A stretch of 64,000 nt of DNA from JBBQVS01 sp038211295 (GTDB taxonomy: Bacteria > Chloroflexota > Ktedonobacteria > Ktedonobacterales > Ktedonobacteraceae), in NCBI GenBank assembly GCA_038211295.1, contig JBBQVS010000009.1, positions 1 to 64,000 of the forward strand, read 5' to 3'. The first letter of the stretch is position 1. Each line of letters begins with the position of its first letter. The notes under the pieces are model-generated. The model was not told where the DNA came from and searched no databases. It was given only the letters and a program-made list of their open reading frames with translations. Made by a program: the position numbers and the translations under genes. Below, piece after piece: positions 51,036 through 60,204 of the stretch.

Positions 51036-52610
51036 ATGTCTCAATCCCAAATACAATCGGCGGAAGCTGTGCATGAGCAGATGGCTGTTCTTGTGGGAAG
51101 CGCGATCCGTTTGTTGCGTGGTGAGTGCGGTGTCTTTACCATCTCGAATGAAGCGTTCGACCCACAAAGTAGTACGGAGTATACTTGTTACCGCCTGCAC
51201 GATGCCGCTTTATCATCCCTGCTCGCCCTTGTTCGGCGGGGCGCACAACCCGCCACGCTCCATCCTCTGGTAAGCGAACCACTCGCGCCAGAGGTCGCAA
51301 GCGTGTTTGAGAACGAGGAGGATAAAGCAACGCGTACTCCCCGTGCTATCGAGCGGTGTTCACTCTTTGTATATGACGCGGCAGGGGTACTTGGCATCTT
51401 GCACATTGTGAGACCCGCCCATACTCTCTCCTGCTTTGAACGAGAGGCGGAAACGTTGCGCTCATTTATTGCTCAAGTGGCATCGGGCCTGCGGTTTGCG
51501 CTGAAAGCACAAGCACTGGTCAAAGAGCAAGGGCGTCTCGCTGCAATTTTTCAATACAGCACCGAGGGTATTCTGACCGTCGATAACGCGCTACGGATTA
51601 TCGACTTTAATCCGGCAATGGAGCGGTTGACGGGGTGGCGTGAAGGCGAGGTGCTGGGACGCTTTTACTTCGAGGTGTTGCGCCCAAAAGATCGGCAAGG
51701 AAACGAGCTTGGGCTGGAAGGCTCGCCCATCTTGCAGGCTTTCGCGGGCCATGTCGTCATAAACAGAGAAATGGTGCTCTCGACGTGTGATGGGCAACGC
51801 GTAGATGTAAGCGCGACGGCCTCGTGTGTTCGCTCGACACGCGGCGAGCCGATGAATGGCATTCTCAATGTGCGCGATATTACACGCGAAAGGCAACAGG
51901 AAGAGCAACGTTCAACGTTTATTTCTGTGATTTCGCATGAGCTACAGACGCCAATAGCGATCATCAAAGGCTATGCCGCGACGCTGGCGCGAACGGATGC
52001 CACCTTCAAGCAGACGGTACTGCGAACACGCCTGCATGCAATTGAGGAAGAGGCGGATCGTTTACATCGACTGGTCGCGAACCTGCTTTATGCTTCACGT
52101 ATTCAAGCGAGGGGCATTCTCATGGAGATTGTGCCGCTCGATTTGCCGCAGCTTATCGAGGGTGTGACACGTCGCTTGCAGGCGAGCAACTCGAATGTCG
52201 AGGTGACGTTGAACCTGCCACCCTATGTACCGCCCGTTATGGCCGATAGAGACCGTATTGAAGAGGTGTTGCAGAACTTGCTTGATAATGCTGTCAAGTA
52301 TTCGCCGCGCCAGCGTGCTTTACAGATAACATGTCGGGCCACAGGAGAAGAGGTGATGGTGAGTGTGAGCGACGCTGGCATGGGCATCTCTCAACGCGAC
52401 CAAGAGCACATTTTCGAGCGTTTCGAGCGTGTGGGCGACCAGAACTCGCAAACGCTGCCGGGTGCTGGCCTCGGTCTATATATCTGTCGTGCGATTGTTG
52501 AGGCGCACGGCGGACACATCTGGGTGGAAAGCACATTGCGGCAGGGTTCCACATTTTCCTTTAGTCTTCCACGCGAAGAGAAAGCGCGTTTACCGATGGT
52601 GGTGTTTTGA
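51036..52610 (+). CDS. PAS-containing sensor histidine kinase, soluble
   Basis: The ATG at 51036 has GGAG 10 bases upstream and gives 524 residues. The N-terminal GAF-like region spans about 10-160, PAS about 165-290 (ILTVDNALRIIDFNPAMERLTGW), and HisKA carries phospho-His301 in SVISHELQTPIAIIKGYAAT. The ATPase has NLLDNAVKYSPR, DAGMGISQRDQEHIFERFER and GAGLGLYICRAIVEAHGG. No membrane spans are seen. Its TGA overlaps the start of the response regulator gene by one base, so the two are coupled. Confidence 0.92.
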   Translation: MSQSQIQSAEAVHEQMAVLVGSAIRLLRGECGVFTISNEAFDPQSSTEYTCYRLHDAALSSLLALVRRGAQPATLHPLVSEPLAPEVASVFENEEDKATRTPRAIERCSLFVYDAAGVLGILHIVRPAHTLSCFEREAETLRSFIAQVASGLRFALKAQALVKEQGRLAAIFQYSTEGILTVDNALRIIDFNPAMERLTGWREGEVLGRFYFEVLRPKDRQGNELGLEGSPILQAFAGHVVINREMVLSTCDGQRVDVSATASCVRSTRGEPMNGILNVRDITRERQQEEQRSTFISVISHELQTPIAIIKGYAATLARTDATFKQTVLRTRLHAIEEEADRLHRLVANLLYASRIQARGILMEIVPLDLPQLIEGVTRRLQASNSNVEVTLNLPPYVPPVMADRDRIEEVLQNLLDNAVKYSPRQRALQITCRATGEEVMVSVSDAGMGISQRDQEHIFERFERVGDQNSQTLPGAGLGLYICRAIVEAHGGHIWVESTLRQGSTFSFSLPREEKARLPMVVF

Positions 52611-53329
52611 TGGAAAAGGATGCATTCGACCCGCGCGACATAACAATTCTCATCGTGGATGATGAGCCACGCATTCGGGATTTTGTACGTCTGAATCTAG
52701 AACTGGAGCACTATAGTGTGATAGAGGCAAGCAATGGTGTCGAGGCAGTTGACCACCTGCGCCAGTTCCTGCCCGATCTGGTTGTGCTGGATGTGATGAT
52801 GCCAGAGATGGATGGCTTCGAGGCACTCAAGGCCATTCGTGAGGTCTCAAATGTTCCTGTGATTATGCTTACTGTACGTCAGGATGAGCAAGACCGTATT
52901 CGCGGCCTCGATCTTGGGGCCGACGACTATATCGCCAAACCATTCAATCCGCGCGAACTCCTCTCGCGGATTCGCGCATTGCTCCGCCGCTCGTTTATGC
53001 CGTCACCCGCACGCAAAACCGAGATTGTGGTTGATGACGACCTGAAAATCGATTTCTCGCGCCGCGAGGTGATGGTGCGAGGCCAGAAGGTCGTTTTACG
53101 CCCCACTGAATATCGGTTGCTCTATCACCTTGTCAATAATGCGGGTCACTTATTGACGCACGAAACCTTGCTGTCAAAAGTATGGGGGCGCGAGTATCGC
53201 GATGAGGCGCACTATTTACGTCTGTATATCACCTATTTGCGTCAAAAGATTGAGAAAGACCCCTCGCATCCACAATACATTTTAACTGAGCGTGGCGTGG
53301 GCTATCGCTTCAGAGAACTACAGGAATAA
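52610..53329 (+). CDS. OmpR/KdpE-like response regulator
   Basis: The ATG at 52610 shares its first base with the kinase stop codon. This gives 239 residues: a receiver with DD17-18, phosphoacceptor D61 in VVLDVMMPEMDG and lysine in IAKPFNPREL, then a winged helix (about 140-237) with LRPTEYRLLYHLVNNAGHLLTHETLL and RVGRGYRF-like end VGYRFREL. It is the cognate regulator of the PAS kinase. Confidence 0.95.
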   Translation: MEKDAFDPRDITILIVDDEPRIRDFVRLNLELEHYSVIEASNGVEAVDHLRQFLPDLVVLDVMMPEMDGFEALKAIREVSNVPVIMLTVRQDEQDRIRGLDLGADDYIAKPFNPRELLSRIRALLRRSFMPSPARKTEIVVDDDLKIDFSRREVMVRGQKVVLRPTEYRLLYHLVNNAGHLLTHETLLSKVWGREYRDEAHYLRLYITYLRQKIEKDPSHPQYILTERGVGYRFRELQE

Positions 53330-53342
53330 GGAAGGAAGACTC

Positions 53343-54332
53343 ATGAACAAAAAGGAACGTGTTGATGCCGCATTGCGTGGCGATAAAGTTGACCGTGTAC
53401 CCGCGAGCATGTGGGGCCACGATTTCGAGCGCGAGTGGAACACACAGACCTTCACAGAGGCGATGGTTGAGAACTTTACCCGCTACGACTGGGACTTTAT
53501 GAAAGTCAATCCCCGTACCTCCTACATGGTTGAAGGGTGGGGCGTCAAGGTGCGACCCTCCGGCGAGAAATACACTGGGCCTGTCTATGAAAGTAGCCCG
53601 ATTAGAACCGCGTCCGACTGGAAGCGGTTGCGTCCTCTGGAACCAGACCGCGGCGTGCTGACGGAGCAGTTGAAGGCAATACAGTTGCTCAGCCATGCTG
53701 TCGGATATGACGCGTATTTTGTGCAGACGATTGCGTCCCCGCTTGGCGTGGCGAAATATCTGGCGGGCAACAAACGCGAACCTGTGCTACAAACGTTACG
53801 CGAAGACCGCTCGGCTATGCACACCGCGTTGCGCGTCATCACTGAAACCTCCACCTCTTTCGCGATTGCCTGTATGGAGCAGGGCGCGAGCGGCATTTTT
53901 TACGCGACCAATGGCTGGGCCAGCACCGACCTGCTTACGGCTGACCAGTACCGAGAGTTTGGCGAGCAGTATGACATTGAATTCCTCGATGCAATCAAGC
54001 GACGAAGCAAATTTACCATTCTGCATAACTGCGGCTCGCACATCTACTTTGACCAGCTCGCGTCCTATCCCGTGCAGGCTATCAGTTGGGACTCGAAGGC
54101 TGAGGGCAACCCCAGTCTTGGCGAGGGCAAACGCCGTTCGGGCAAGGCCGTTATGGGCGGAATTAACCAGAACACAACACTAAAAAATGGGTCTCCCGCG
54201 CAAGTGCAGGAAGAGGTCGCGCAGGCTATAGAGCAAACGAGCAGCAAGCATTTTCTGCTTGCGCCAGGCTGCGCGATTGCGCCAGAGACGCCCGCGAAGA
54301 ACCTTGCCGCCATTCGGCGTGCGCTCTCCTGA
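53343..54332 (+). CDS. Uroporphyrinogen decarboxylase (URO-D) family protein
   Basis: The ATG at 53343 with AAGGAAG upstream gives 329 residues. The opening MNKKERVDAALRGDKVDRVPASMWGH, the central YFVQTIASPLGVAKYL and the end INQNTTLKNGSP...LAPGCAIAPETPAKNLAAIRRAL fit the URO-D/methyltransferase barrel. The strict HemE N-terminal substrate motif (RQAGRY) is missing, so it may be a corrinoid-dependent methyltransferase or another URO-D relative rather than heme-pathway HemE. It lies 13 bases after the response regulator, possibly in one transcript. Confidence 0.8.
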   Translation: MNKKERVDAALRGDKVDRVPASMWGHDFEREWNTQTFTEAMVENFTRYDWDFMKVNPRTSYMVEGWGVKVRPSGEKYTGPVYESSPIRTASDWKRLRPLEPDRGVLTEQLKAIQLLSHAVGYDAYFVQTIASPLGVAKYLAGNKREPVLQTLREDRSAMHTALRVITETSTSFAIACMEQGASGIFYATNGWASTDLLTADQYREFGEQYDIEFLDAIKRRSKFTILHNCGSHIYFDQLASYPVQAISWDSKAEGNPSLGEGKRRSGKAVMGGINQNTTLKNGSPAQVQEEVAQAIEQTSSKHFLLAPGCAIAPETPAKNLAAIRRALS

Positions 54333-54479
54333 GCCATTCAGCATAATGTATCGCACGCTTTTCCAACTCGTGTGTGCCTGTACAAAAGTCCTAATTTGGA
54401 GTAAAAATGTTGTATAGTATGACGTAATATAGAGACATTGGTACTCGCGCAGGAAAAATAGAGAAGGTACACGGTTGTT

Positions 54480-55022
54480 ATGGAGCGATCCCAAACAATG
54501 CGAGCATATTCTGCTGGAGGCGTAGTTTTTCGGCTGACATCCGTTCGTGTTCCTGAGCATTTGTTCGCAATGCGGTATGCCGCGCACCAGGAAGATGGCG
54601 CACATGACACTGATGATACGATGAGCGCGATAGAAGTGGCGTTGGTTGGGCGCAGTCACGTGGGTATCTGGTCTTTGCCAAAGGGAACCCCGCAGTATGG
54701 CGAGACCATCGAGCAAGTTGCGGTTCGTGAGGTACAGGAAGAAACAGGACTTACAGTGCGTATCATCGCGTACATTGGCAGTATCTCATACTTCTTTGTG
54801 CGCGAGCAGATACGCTATCACAAACAAGTGCGTCACTTCTTGTTGGAAGCCACGGGCGGAGACACGTCCCTGCACGATCACGAATACGACAGAGTGGAAT
54901 GGTTTCCATTGCATGAAGCATGTCGGCAACTCACCTATCAGAACGAGGTACATATTCTTTATCAGGCGGAGGATATGCTGCAACGGCGGTTGGAGCATGA
55001 ATGGAAAGAAAGAATTGAATAA
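54480..55022 (+). CDS. NUDIX hydrolase
   Basis: A 180-residue protein with a complete Nudix box, GTPQYGETIEQVAVREVQEE then TGL (about 67-89), that binds magnesium and cleaves nucleoside-diphosphate-X compounds. The sheet before it includes RAYSAGGVVFRL. The start is uncertain: the ATG at 54498 (MRAYSAGG) would also fit the family, and neither has a strong ribosome site. It is the first of three genes with gaps of 3 and -11 bases. The substrate cannot be told. Confidence 0.88.
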   Translation: MERSQTMRAYSAGGVVFRLTSVRVPEHLFAMRYAAHQEDGAHDTDDTMSAIEVALVGRSHVGIWSLPKGTPQYGETIEQVAVREVQEETGLTVRIIAYIGSISYFFVREQIRYHKQVRHFLLEATGGDTSLHDHEYDRVEWFPLHEACRQLTYQNEVHILYQAEDMLQRRLEHEWKERIE

Positions 55023-55025
55023 CAG

Positions 55026-55403
55026 ATGACAAATCCAACAGCAAACGCACCGGAGCAGCAAGCGGCGCGAAAGCAAGTACAGTATTCGCTGGTGCGGCAA
55101 ATTTTGTTTCCTTTTAGTGGAGAAGAGCCGTTGTCGCCGCGCGAAGGGCTACGAGTAATTCTTGGCTGGATCGCGTTCTTCCTTCCAGGCATTGTGGTTA
55201 TCACCCTTTTCGCGTCCTTCGCGTCGAACGTGTCACTTCAGCGTATGTTTACACTGCTGGCAATCGCGGTGCTGATCGGGGCAATGCTCTTTGGTGTGAT
55301 GGGTTTGATTACTGTGAGTATGAGTAACAGGGCGGCGCGTTTTTATCAAGCACACCGTGCGACAAAAGCAGAAGCGGCTCGTGGAGGAAAATATGGATCT
55401 TAG
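55026..55403 (+). CDS. Small two-span membrane protein
   Basis: A 125-residue protein with a hydrophilic start, two membrane segments (about 45-64 and 73-98), and a basic, Ala-rich end (RFYQAHRATKAEAARGGKYGS). It starts 3 bases after the NUDIX stop and overlaps the MEDS gene by 11 bases, indicating one transcript. No family is recognised. The conserved-looking FPFSGEEPLSPREGLR before the first span may be a juxtamembrane motif. Confidence 0.65.
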   Translation: MTNPTANAPEQQAARKQVQYSLVRQILFPFSGEEPLSPREGLRVILGWIAFFLPGIVVITLFASFASNVSLQRMFTLLAIAVLIGAMLFGVMGLITVSMSNRAARFYQAHRATKAEAARGGKYGS

Positions 55404-56052
55404 CGTTGAAGGTAAATCGGAGCGTATCCCACCCGGCTCACATATTTGCCAACTCTACAGCAAAGTGACCGAGATACCAGGTGTGACCGCGCGTCTCCTG
55501 CGTGTGGGACTCTCCCTTTCCGAAAAATGCTTCTTCGCGGCAGCGCCCGCGCAGGTGAAGGAACTCTGCGACGAGTTGCGGAAATTACAGGTAGACGTGG
55601 ACGCGTTGCTCGCGTCGGGCCAGCTTGTGCTGCATGAAGAGCGTGAGTTTTTACTCGCGAACGGGAAGCGTTTCGACCCCTATTTTTTGCTCTCTCAGCA
55701 TCAAACCTTTATCGCTCAGGCGTTACGTGAGGATTGGCGGGCTGTACGTATCTCAATAGACATGACATGGTTGGTGAAAGATATCGCCACACCCGAACAA
55801 ATACTCAAGTATGAAGCCGCCTCCGATGCGGTCTTCACATTCCAGAACGCGCCGATTATCGCGTTAATGCACTATGACCATAGCAAACTTATCCCCAGTC
55901 TTGTCGTAGAGATGTTGAAGCTCCATCCGATATCAGTCGTGGGCAAGTACATCAAACGCAACCCCTTCTACCTTAACTCAGAGCAGTATATGCTCAAAAT
56001 ACTCCGTATCAATAAGGAAAAAGGCAATAACAGTCCACCCTCGCTATCATAA
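55393..56052 (+). CDS. MEDS-domain sensory protein (DcmR type)
   Basis: The ATG at 55393 is 5 bases after GGAGGA and gives 219 residues. The whole protein is a MEDS domain, named for methanogen/methylotroph DcmR sensors, a RecA/KaiC-like fold. GSHICQLYSKVTEI opens it, GLSLSEKCFFAA follows, RISIDMTWLVKD and ILKYEAASDAVF lie in the middle, and the end has LMHYD and LKLHPISVVGKYIKRNPFYL. These domains are often fused to or encoded near histidine kinases or anti-sigma-type regulators; no partner domain is attached here. Confidence 0.85.
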   Translation: MDLSVEGKSERIPPGSHICQLYSKVTEIPGVTARLLRVGLSLSEKCFFAAAPAQVKELCDELRKLQVDVDALLASGQLVLHEEREFLLANGKRFDPYFLLSQHQTFIAQALREDWRAVRISIDMTWLVKDIATPEQILKYEAASDAVFTFQNAPIIALMHYDHSKLIPSLVVEMLKLHPISVVGKYIKRNPFYLNSEQYMLKILRINKEKGNNSPPSLS

Positions 56053-56238
56053 ATCTGTCTTTTTACGTTGAGAAAAGGAGAGACAAAACTGCGTGGCTGG
56101 GGGAAACGGCACGGAGGAGGCGAGACTCTGCCACGATGAGAGCCGCGCGAGCGGCTCCACACGTAGTATAGTAGCGGCGGGGCTTGTCCCTTTCATGCTT
56201 TCGCGTAGCCACGCCCCCTTCATCTTGCTCGTGAGTGC
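56053..56238. repeat. Intergenic gap with hairpin and dispersed-repeat copy
   Basis: GAGCCGC-GCGA-GCGGCTC forms a hairpin at 56140-56157, a possible terminator of the MEDS operon. It is followed to about 56215 by GTAGCGGCGGGGCTTGTCCC and CGTAGCCACGCCCCC, which match elements of the palindromic repeat at 35781-35895 in order and spacing but are degenerate. Confidence 0.55.
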
Positions 56239-57255
56239 CTAATTCCCGAACAGATTTACGTTGAAGCCGCCAATATTGCCCTGTCCGCCTGCCTGTTGAG
56301 CACCCTCTGCTTGCGGTGGATGATAGGTCATCGACTGGATGCCGATACGACCAGGGCCGGTAAAGCGGTTGAGCACGATTGACGCGCCCGCGACGAGGCC
56401 GCCGATTGCGCCCAAAATGCCGCCACCACGTTGCGAACCCGCGACGGTGGTAACGGTCATTTGTACCGAAGGGTCTTTCCAGAGCCACGCGCCCGGTTCT
56501 ACATCGAGCGTTTCGCCGGGTGCCAGCACCTTCTCGAAGACGTTGCCATAGCCATGTAGGACGAGCATTCCCTCGCCACCGCGTGCCGTGAACTGGTCGA
56601 TGAAGAGGCCCGTGCGACTGAAAAGAATATTTGCCGCCCCCTGCATAAAGGTGAAGCCATAATCAACATTGCCCGTCGCAAACAGGAACTGATGCTCACG
56701 CACCTCTACCATCTGTCCCGGCTGCAAGCGCAACGCGACAATCTGCCCCACGGAGTCTCGCGAGAACGAAATATTGCCTGGCCCCTGTGCTTCACTGATG
56801 AAGATTTGTAGACCTGCGAAGATACGTTTCGCCATGCCTTTCATCGACTTGAAGCCGATCTGTACGCCAGGGTGTTTCCAGAGCAGGATGTGATGCTCGA
56901 AGTATATGGGCATCTGGTTGCCCAGCATGATATCGACAACGGGTACTAGCTCACCCTCAATTGAAATAGTCATATCGGCTACACGCATTGGGCCTTTAGG
57001 ATTGTGTAGTTCCGCCCGTGGTTCAGAAGCTCCGAGTGGACTGTTTGCGTACTCTTCATACTGGTTTTTAGGAATGTACGCTCCCTGTGGGGGTGGCGTG
57101 CCATATTGCGGAGGCGGTGCGCCATACGGTGGCGCACCGTACTGTTGTTGCGATGGCGACGAGGGTTGTTGAGCAACTTGCTGTAATGGTCCTCCACAAA
57201 CTCCACAGAATTTGATACCATCAGCTACCTGACTTTTACAGTTAGGACAGGTCAA
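56239..57255 (-). CDS. AIM24-family protein with N-terminal zinc ribbon
   Basis: A TTG start at 57255 is chosen because a perfect AAGGAGGT stands 5 bases upstream and the zinc ribbon begins immediately (CPNC, CGVC). This gives 338 residues. A Pro/Gln/Tyr-rich linker (about 30-70) leads to the AIM24/TIGR00266 beta-rich domain: SIEGELVPVVDIMLGNQMPIYF, GPGNISFSRDSVGQIVALRL, FVIDQ-like LFIDQFTARGGEGMLVLHGYGNV, and GAIGGLVAGAS near the end. A TRAP-like barrel of unclear role; homologues occur beside stress and secretion genes. A nearly identical ribbon heads the two receptor kinases. Confidence 0.82.
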   Translation of the reverse strand: MTCPNCKSQVADGIKFCGVCGGPLQQVAQQPSSPSQQQYGAPPYGAPPPQYGTPPPQGAYIPKNQYEEYANSPLGASEPRAELHNPKGPMRVADMTISIEGELVPVVDIMLGNQMPIYFEHHILLWKHPGVQIGFKSMKGMAKRIFAGLQIFISEAQGPGNISFSRDSVGQIVALRLQPGQMVEVREHQFLFATGNVDYGFTFMQGAANILFSRTGLFIDQFTARGGEGMLVLHGYGNVFEKVLAPGETLDVEPGAWLWKDPSVQMTVTTVAGSQRGGGILGAIGGLVAGASIVLNRFTGPGRIGIQSMTYHPPQAEGAQQAGGQGNIGGFNVNLFGN

Positions 57256-57416
57256 GATGAACCTCCTTGTAGATACCGCTTTATTGCACATCCTTCTAGC
57301 GACGAAAGAATACTACTTCCTTGTGTTCTAGCAACTAGAAGTATTTTCGACTAGATGATAGCAGTATTTACATGAATATACAAGCCCCTGTATATCGTGT
57401 GCTTTACGTGTTTCTT

Positions 57417-58526
57417 TCACTCTCGGCGTCGCTCACTCATCATGCTCCTGCGCGGAGTTGATGTACTTTGCAGGTTTCGTATCGAGAGAACAAGCTGATC
57501 GAGGTCGGTTCCCGTTCGCAACATTGGTAATGGCTGCTGCGGTTGCTGTGATGCTTTGTCTAGCATAGAGGCGTAGGTCGCGATGGCTTGCTTGATCTGT
57601 TGCAGCTCATGCTCGGTCTGGTGCGAACGTTGCAGGCGCATCCAGAGTGAATTGATGACACCAACAAGGGGCCAGAGCACCTTTGCGGGTGGGTATGCCA
57701 GACGGCCCACGAGTTGCCCGTTAGAGGCGTTTACATGCGCCTGCACAAGTTGCTGAATGCTCTCTTCCAGACTCTGCTTTTCCTGCTCACTCACGGCGCG
57801 TTGTTCGGCTACGATATGTTCAAGTGTCGCTACCATTTCCGCGCGGTTGGCACGCTCGATAGCTTTCGCCGCGCTCGACACAAACAGGAAGACAACACCG
57901 GCGACGATAAACTGAAGTCCAATTGGACGTACCAGTGCTGGTATAAATTGCGTTTGTAGCGCGTCCGCCAGACCCTTCGAGAGAGGATGTGTTATCAGGT
58001 CTACCCATATAAAGGCCGAGTTGAGCAAGGCCACAATCACGATTGCCCGTATTGGGAGCAGCGAGACAGCGAGTAGTTCGCCAATAATAAACAGGTCATA
58101 AAGTTGCAGGCTCGTCGGGTCGAACGGGCGTATCAAGACAACACCCAACGCCAGCGCAATCTCATAGGTTGCGACAATAGTCACGCCTGCCGCGAAAGTC
58201 TTCCCTGCCTTGTTGGCGAACAGTGCGCCAAGCGTGATCGCGATAATAATTAGATCGAGGTAGAACGTAGAGATAGGCATACGCAATGTCGCCGGAATAA
58301 AGAGTACAAGCGTCATAAGAAAGTAAAACGCCACCGTACTCAACAGACGTGCCTTGCGGTCTGCCTCACGTTGAATAAAGGTCAGATTTGTGCCTGTGGG
58401 TGGAGTTGAAACACGATATAACCAGGTGAAGAAGCGGTTATGGCGTTCGGGCTTTTGCATTCCCATCTCCGACGACCAGCTTTGTGGTGTCGTCGGGCTT
58501 GTGGGCGAGGAAAGAGAGTTGTTCAT
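57417..58526 (-). CDS. Multi-pass membrane protein with C-terminal coiled coil
   Basis: The start at 58526 (MNNSLSSPTS) follows GGAGG by 14 bases; a TTG at 58574 is an alternative with 16 more residues. The 369-residue protein has a hydrophilic N-terminus, about six membrane spans (roughly 60-230), and a cytoplasmic helical region (about 235-345) rich in Glu/Gln: ANRAEMVATLEHIVAEQRAV and QSLEESIQQLVQAH. The plan resembles sensor kinases of the 6TM type without a kinase domain. The hydrophobic LAYPPAKVLWPLVGVINSLWM interrupts the coil, as in chemoreceptor-like signalling helices. Function unknown. Confidence 0.65.
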   Translation of the reverse strand: MNNSLSSPTSPTTPQSWSSEMGMQKPERHNRFFTWLYRVSTPPTGTNLTFIQREADRKARLLSTVAFYFLMTLVLFIPATLRMPISTFYLDLIIIAITLGALFANKAGKTFAAGVTIVATYEIALALGVVLIRPFDPTSLQLYDLFIIGELLAVSLLPIRAIVIVALLNSAFIWVDLITHPLSKGLADALQTQFIPALVRPIGLQFIVAGVVFLFVSSAAKAIERANRAEMVATLEHIVAEQRAVSEQEKQSLEESIQQLVQAHVNASNGQLVGRLAYPPAKVLWPLVGVINSLWMRLQRSHQTEHELQQIKQAIATYASMLDKASQQPQQPLPMLRTGTDLDQLVLSIRNLQSTSTPRRSMMSERRRE

Positions 58527-58725
58527 AAGGTCTTGCAGTGCCTCCAGGTGGCTTACAGCAAAAAGTTCGATCAAAAAGGTCTTCTATCATGTAAAGTAGC
58601 ACGCGCTCAGCATATTGTCCAGTAGGGTATCTGGAATGGCTATCCGCACATTAAAATTATATAAAACACAGGTAGCTTGCTATGTACAGAAACATATTTT
58701 GTGAATGCCTCGTCAGTTTTTGCAG

Positions 58726-58754
58726 TTGACGCATGATGAATGAGTTTGTATAAT
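58726..58754 (+). promoter_or_regulatory. Consensus sigma-70 promoter of the P450 gene
   Basis: TTGACG (58726-58731) and a perfect TATAAT (58749-58754) are separated by 17 bases. The P450 start codon is 58 bases downstream. This is the closest match to the vegetative consensus seen in the window. Confidence 0.8.
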
Positions 58755-58812
58755 ACATCCGTACATCTGAATGTATTCAGAGTACGTTTATTTTCATGTG
58801 CAAGGAGCTTCC

Positions 58813-60042
58813 ATGACGCAGGAACAGACCCTTGAGGTTGATAATTGGATCAGCCCATCTTTCTTTGCCAATCCTTACCCTGTATTTCAGTCGCTACGAG
58901 AACACGATCCAGTACACCTGAACCAGATGTTTGGCTTCTGGGCTATGACGCGCTACGATGATGTAATGGCTGTTCTGCAAGATAAACGGTTCGCGAACAC
59001 GTTTGTCCCTTTTGATTCCATGATCGCTGCGCTTTCGCCGGAAGACCTGCAAGCGATGGGGTCGGTTGCTGTTTATATCAGCATGTTTATGCAGGGCATG
59101 GATCCGCCACTGCACACGCGGCAGCGCGATCTGATTCACAAGTCGTTTACGCCGCGTGTTGTCGAACGTATGCGTGTACGTACACAGCAGATCGTTGATG
59201 AACTGCTTGACGCGGTACAGGCAAAGGGGCATATCGAGCTTATCAGCGATCTGGCGTACCCCTTGCCCTCAACCGTTATTTTTGAGCTACTTGGTGTGCC
59301 TGTCGATGTGCGCGACGACATCAAGGAAAGCTCTGAGACTATCGCGGCCTTCGTCGCGCTGGTCAACCCCGCTCCCGGTCAGTTGCAGCAAATGGCGGCG
59401 TCTCTGCAAAAAGTTGCCGATCATCTGCGTCCCGTTATCGCGTCGCGTCGTGAACTGCCTCAAAACGACCTGCTGAGTATGCTTGTCCAGGCGGAAGACA
59501 ACGGTGAGCATCTTAGCGAGCAAGAGCTTATCATTCTGACCACCATGTTACTTTTCGCAGGCCACGAAACAACCACCAACCTGATTGGCAATGGATTGCT
59601 TGCGCTACTACAACATCCTGACCAGTTAGCGATGCTCAAGGCGAATCCCGCGCTGGTGGGGCCTGCCGTAGAAGAGATGCTGCGCTTCGATCCCGCCGTG
59701 CAAATGGTGCCGCGCTTCCTTGCCGAAGATGTCGAGTTTGGCGGCAAGACGCTTCGCAAAGGTGAGCGCGTCATGATTGGTCTCGCCGCGAGTAACCGCG
59801 ACCCTGAACATTTCGCCGACCCTGACCGTTTCGACATGAACCGCAAGCAGGAGCGTATCCTCAGTTTCGGCTATGGGACGCACTTCTGTATTGGCGCGGC
59901 CCTCGCTCGTATGGAGAGCCATATCGCGATTACCGAATTGTTGCGCCGTATGCCAAACATTCACCTGCCAGCAGATACTGTTGTCGAATGGCGTCCAAAC
60001 ATCTCAATGCGCGGCCTGAAATCTTTGCCACTCGCATTCTAA
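58813..60042 (+). CDS. Cytochrome P450
   Basis: The ATG at 58813 with AAGGAG 5 bases upstream gives 409 residues, typical of soluble bacterial class I P450s. The I-helix oxygen motif is FAGHETTTN, the K-helix is EEMLRFD (ExxR), and the heme ligand is Cys359 in FGYGTHFCIGAALA. It looks closest to the CYP107/CYP102-unrelated secondary-metabolism type. No ferredoxin or reductase gene is adjacent, so electron partners lie elsewhere. It is a single-gene transcript with its own consensus promoter and a very long terminator hairpin. Confidence 0.94.
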   Translation: MTQEQTLEVDNWISPSFFANPYPVFQSLREHDPVHLNQMFGFWAMTRYDDVMAVLQDKRFANTFVPFDSMIAALSPEDLQAMGSVAVYISMFMQGMDPPLHTRQRDLIHKSFTPRVVERMRVRTQQIVDELLDAVQAKGHIELISDLAYPLPSTVIFELLGVPVDVRDDIKESSETIAAFVALVNPAPGQLQQMAASLQKVADHLRPVIASRRELPQNDLLSMLVQAEDNGEHLSEQELIILTTMLLFAGHETTTNLIGNGLLALLQHPDQLAMLKANPALVGPAVEEMLRFDPAVQMVPRFLAEDVEFGGKTLRKGERVMIGLAASNRDPEHFADPDRFDMNRKQERILSFGYGTHFCIGAALARMESHIAITELLRRMPNIHLPADTVVEWRPNISMRGLKSLPLAF

Positions 60043-60050
60043 AAAACCGC

Positions 60051-60106
60051 GCTTACGACGCCGCCCGTACAGCAACTAAAGTTGCTGTACGGGCGGCGTC
60101 GTAAGC
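60051..60106. terminator. 27-bp perfect stem-loop after the P450 gene
   Basis: Arms 60051-60077 and 60080-60106 are exactly complementary over 27 bp with only two unpaired bases in between (a few closing pairs must open to form a loop). It starts 8 bases after the P450 stop and is the longest perfect stem in the window. No U-tract follows. Confidence 0.75.
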
Positions 60107-60204
60107 CGATAGAGTACGTAAAAGCAATGCTTACTCGCAAGGTAGAGAGCTTCTGCAAAAATTTTTAGCTCTTTTTATTTTTTTATAGACGTAGATAGCA
60201 TGAA

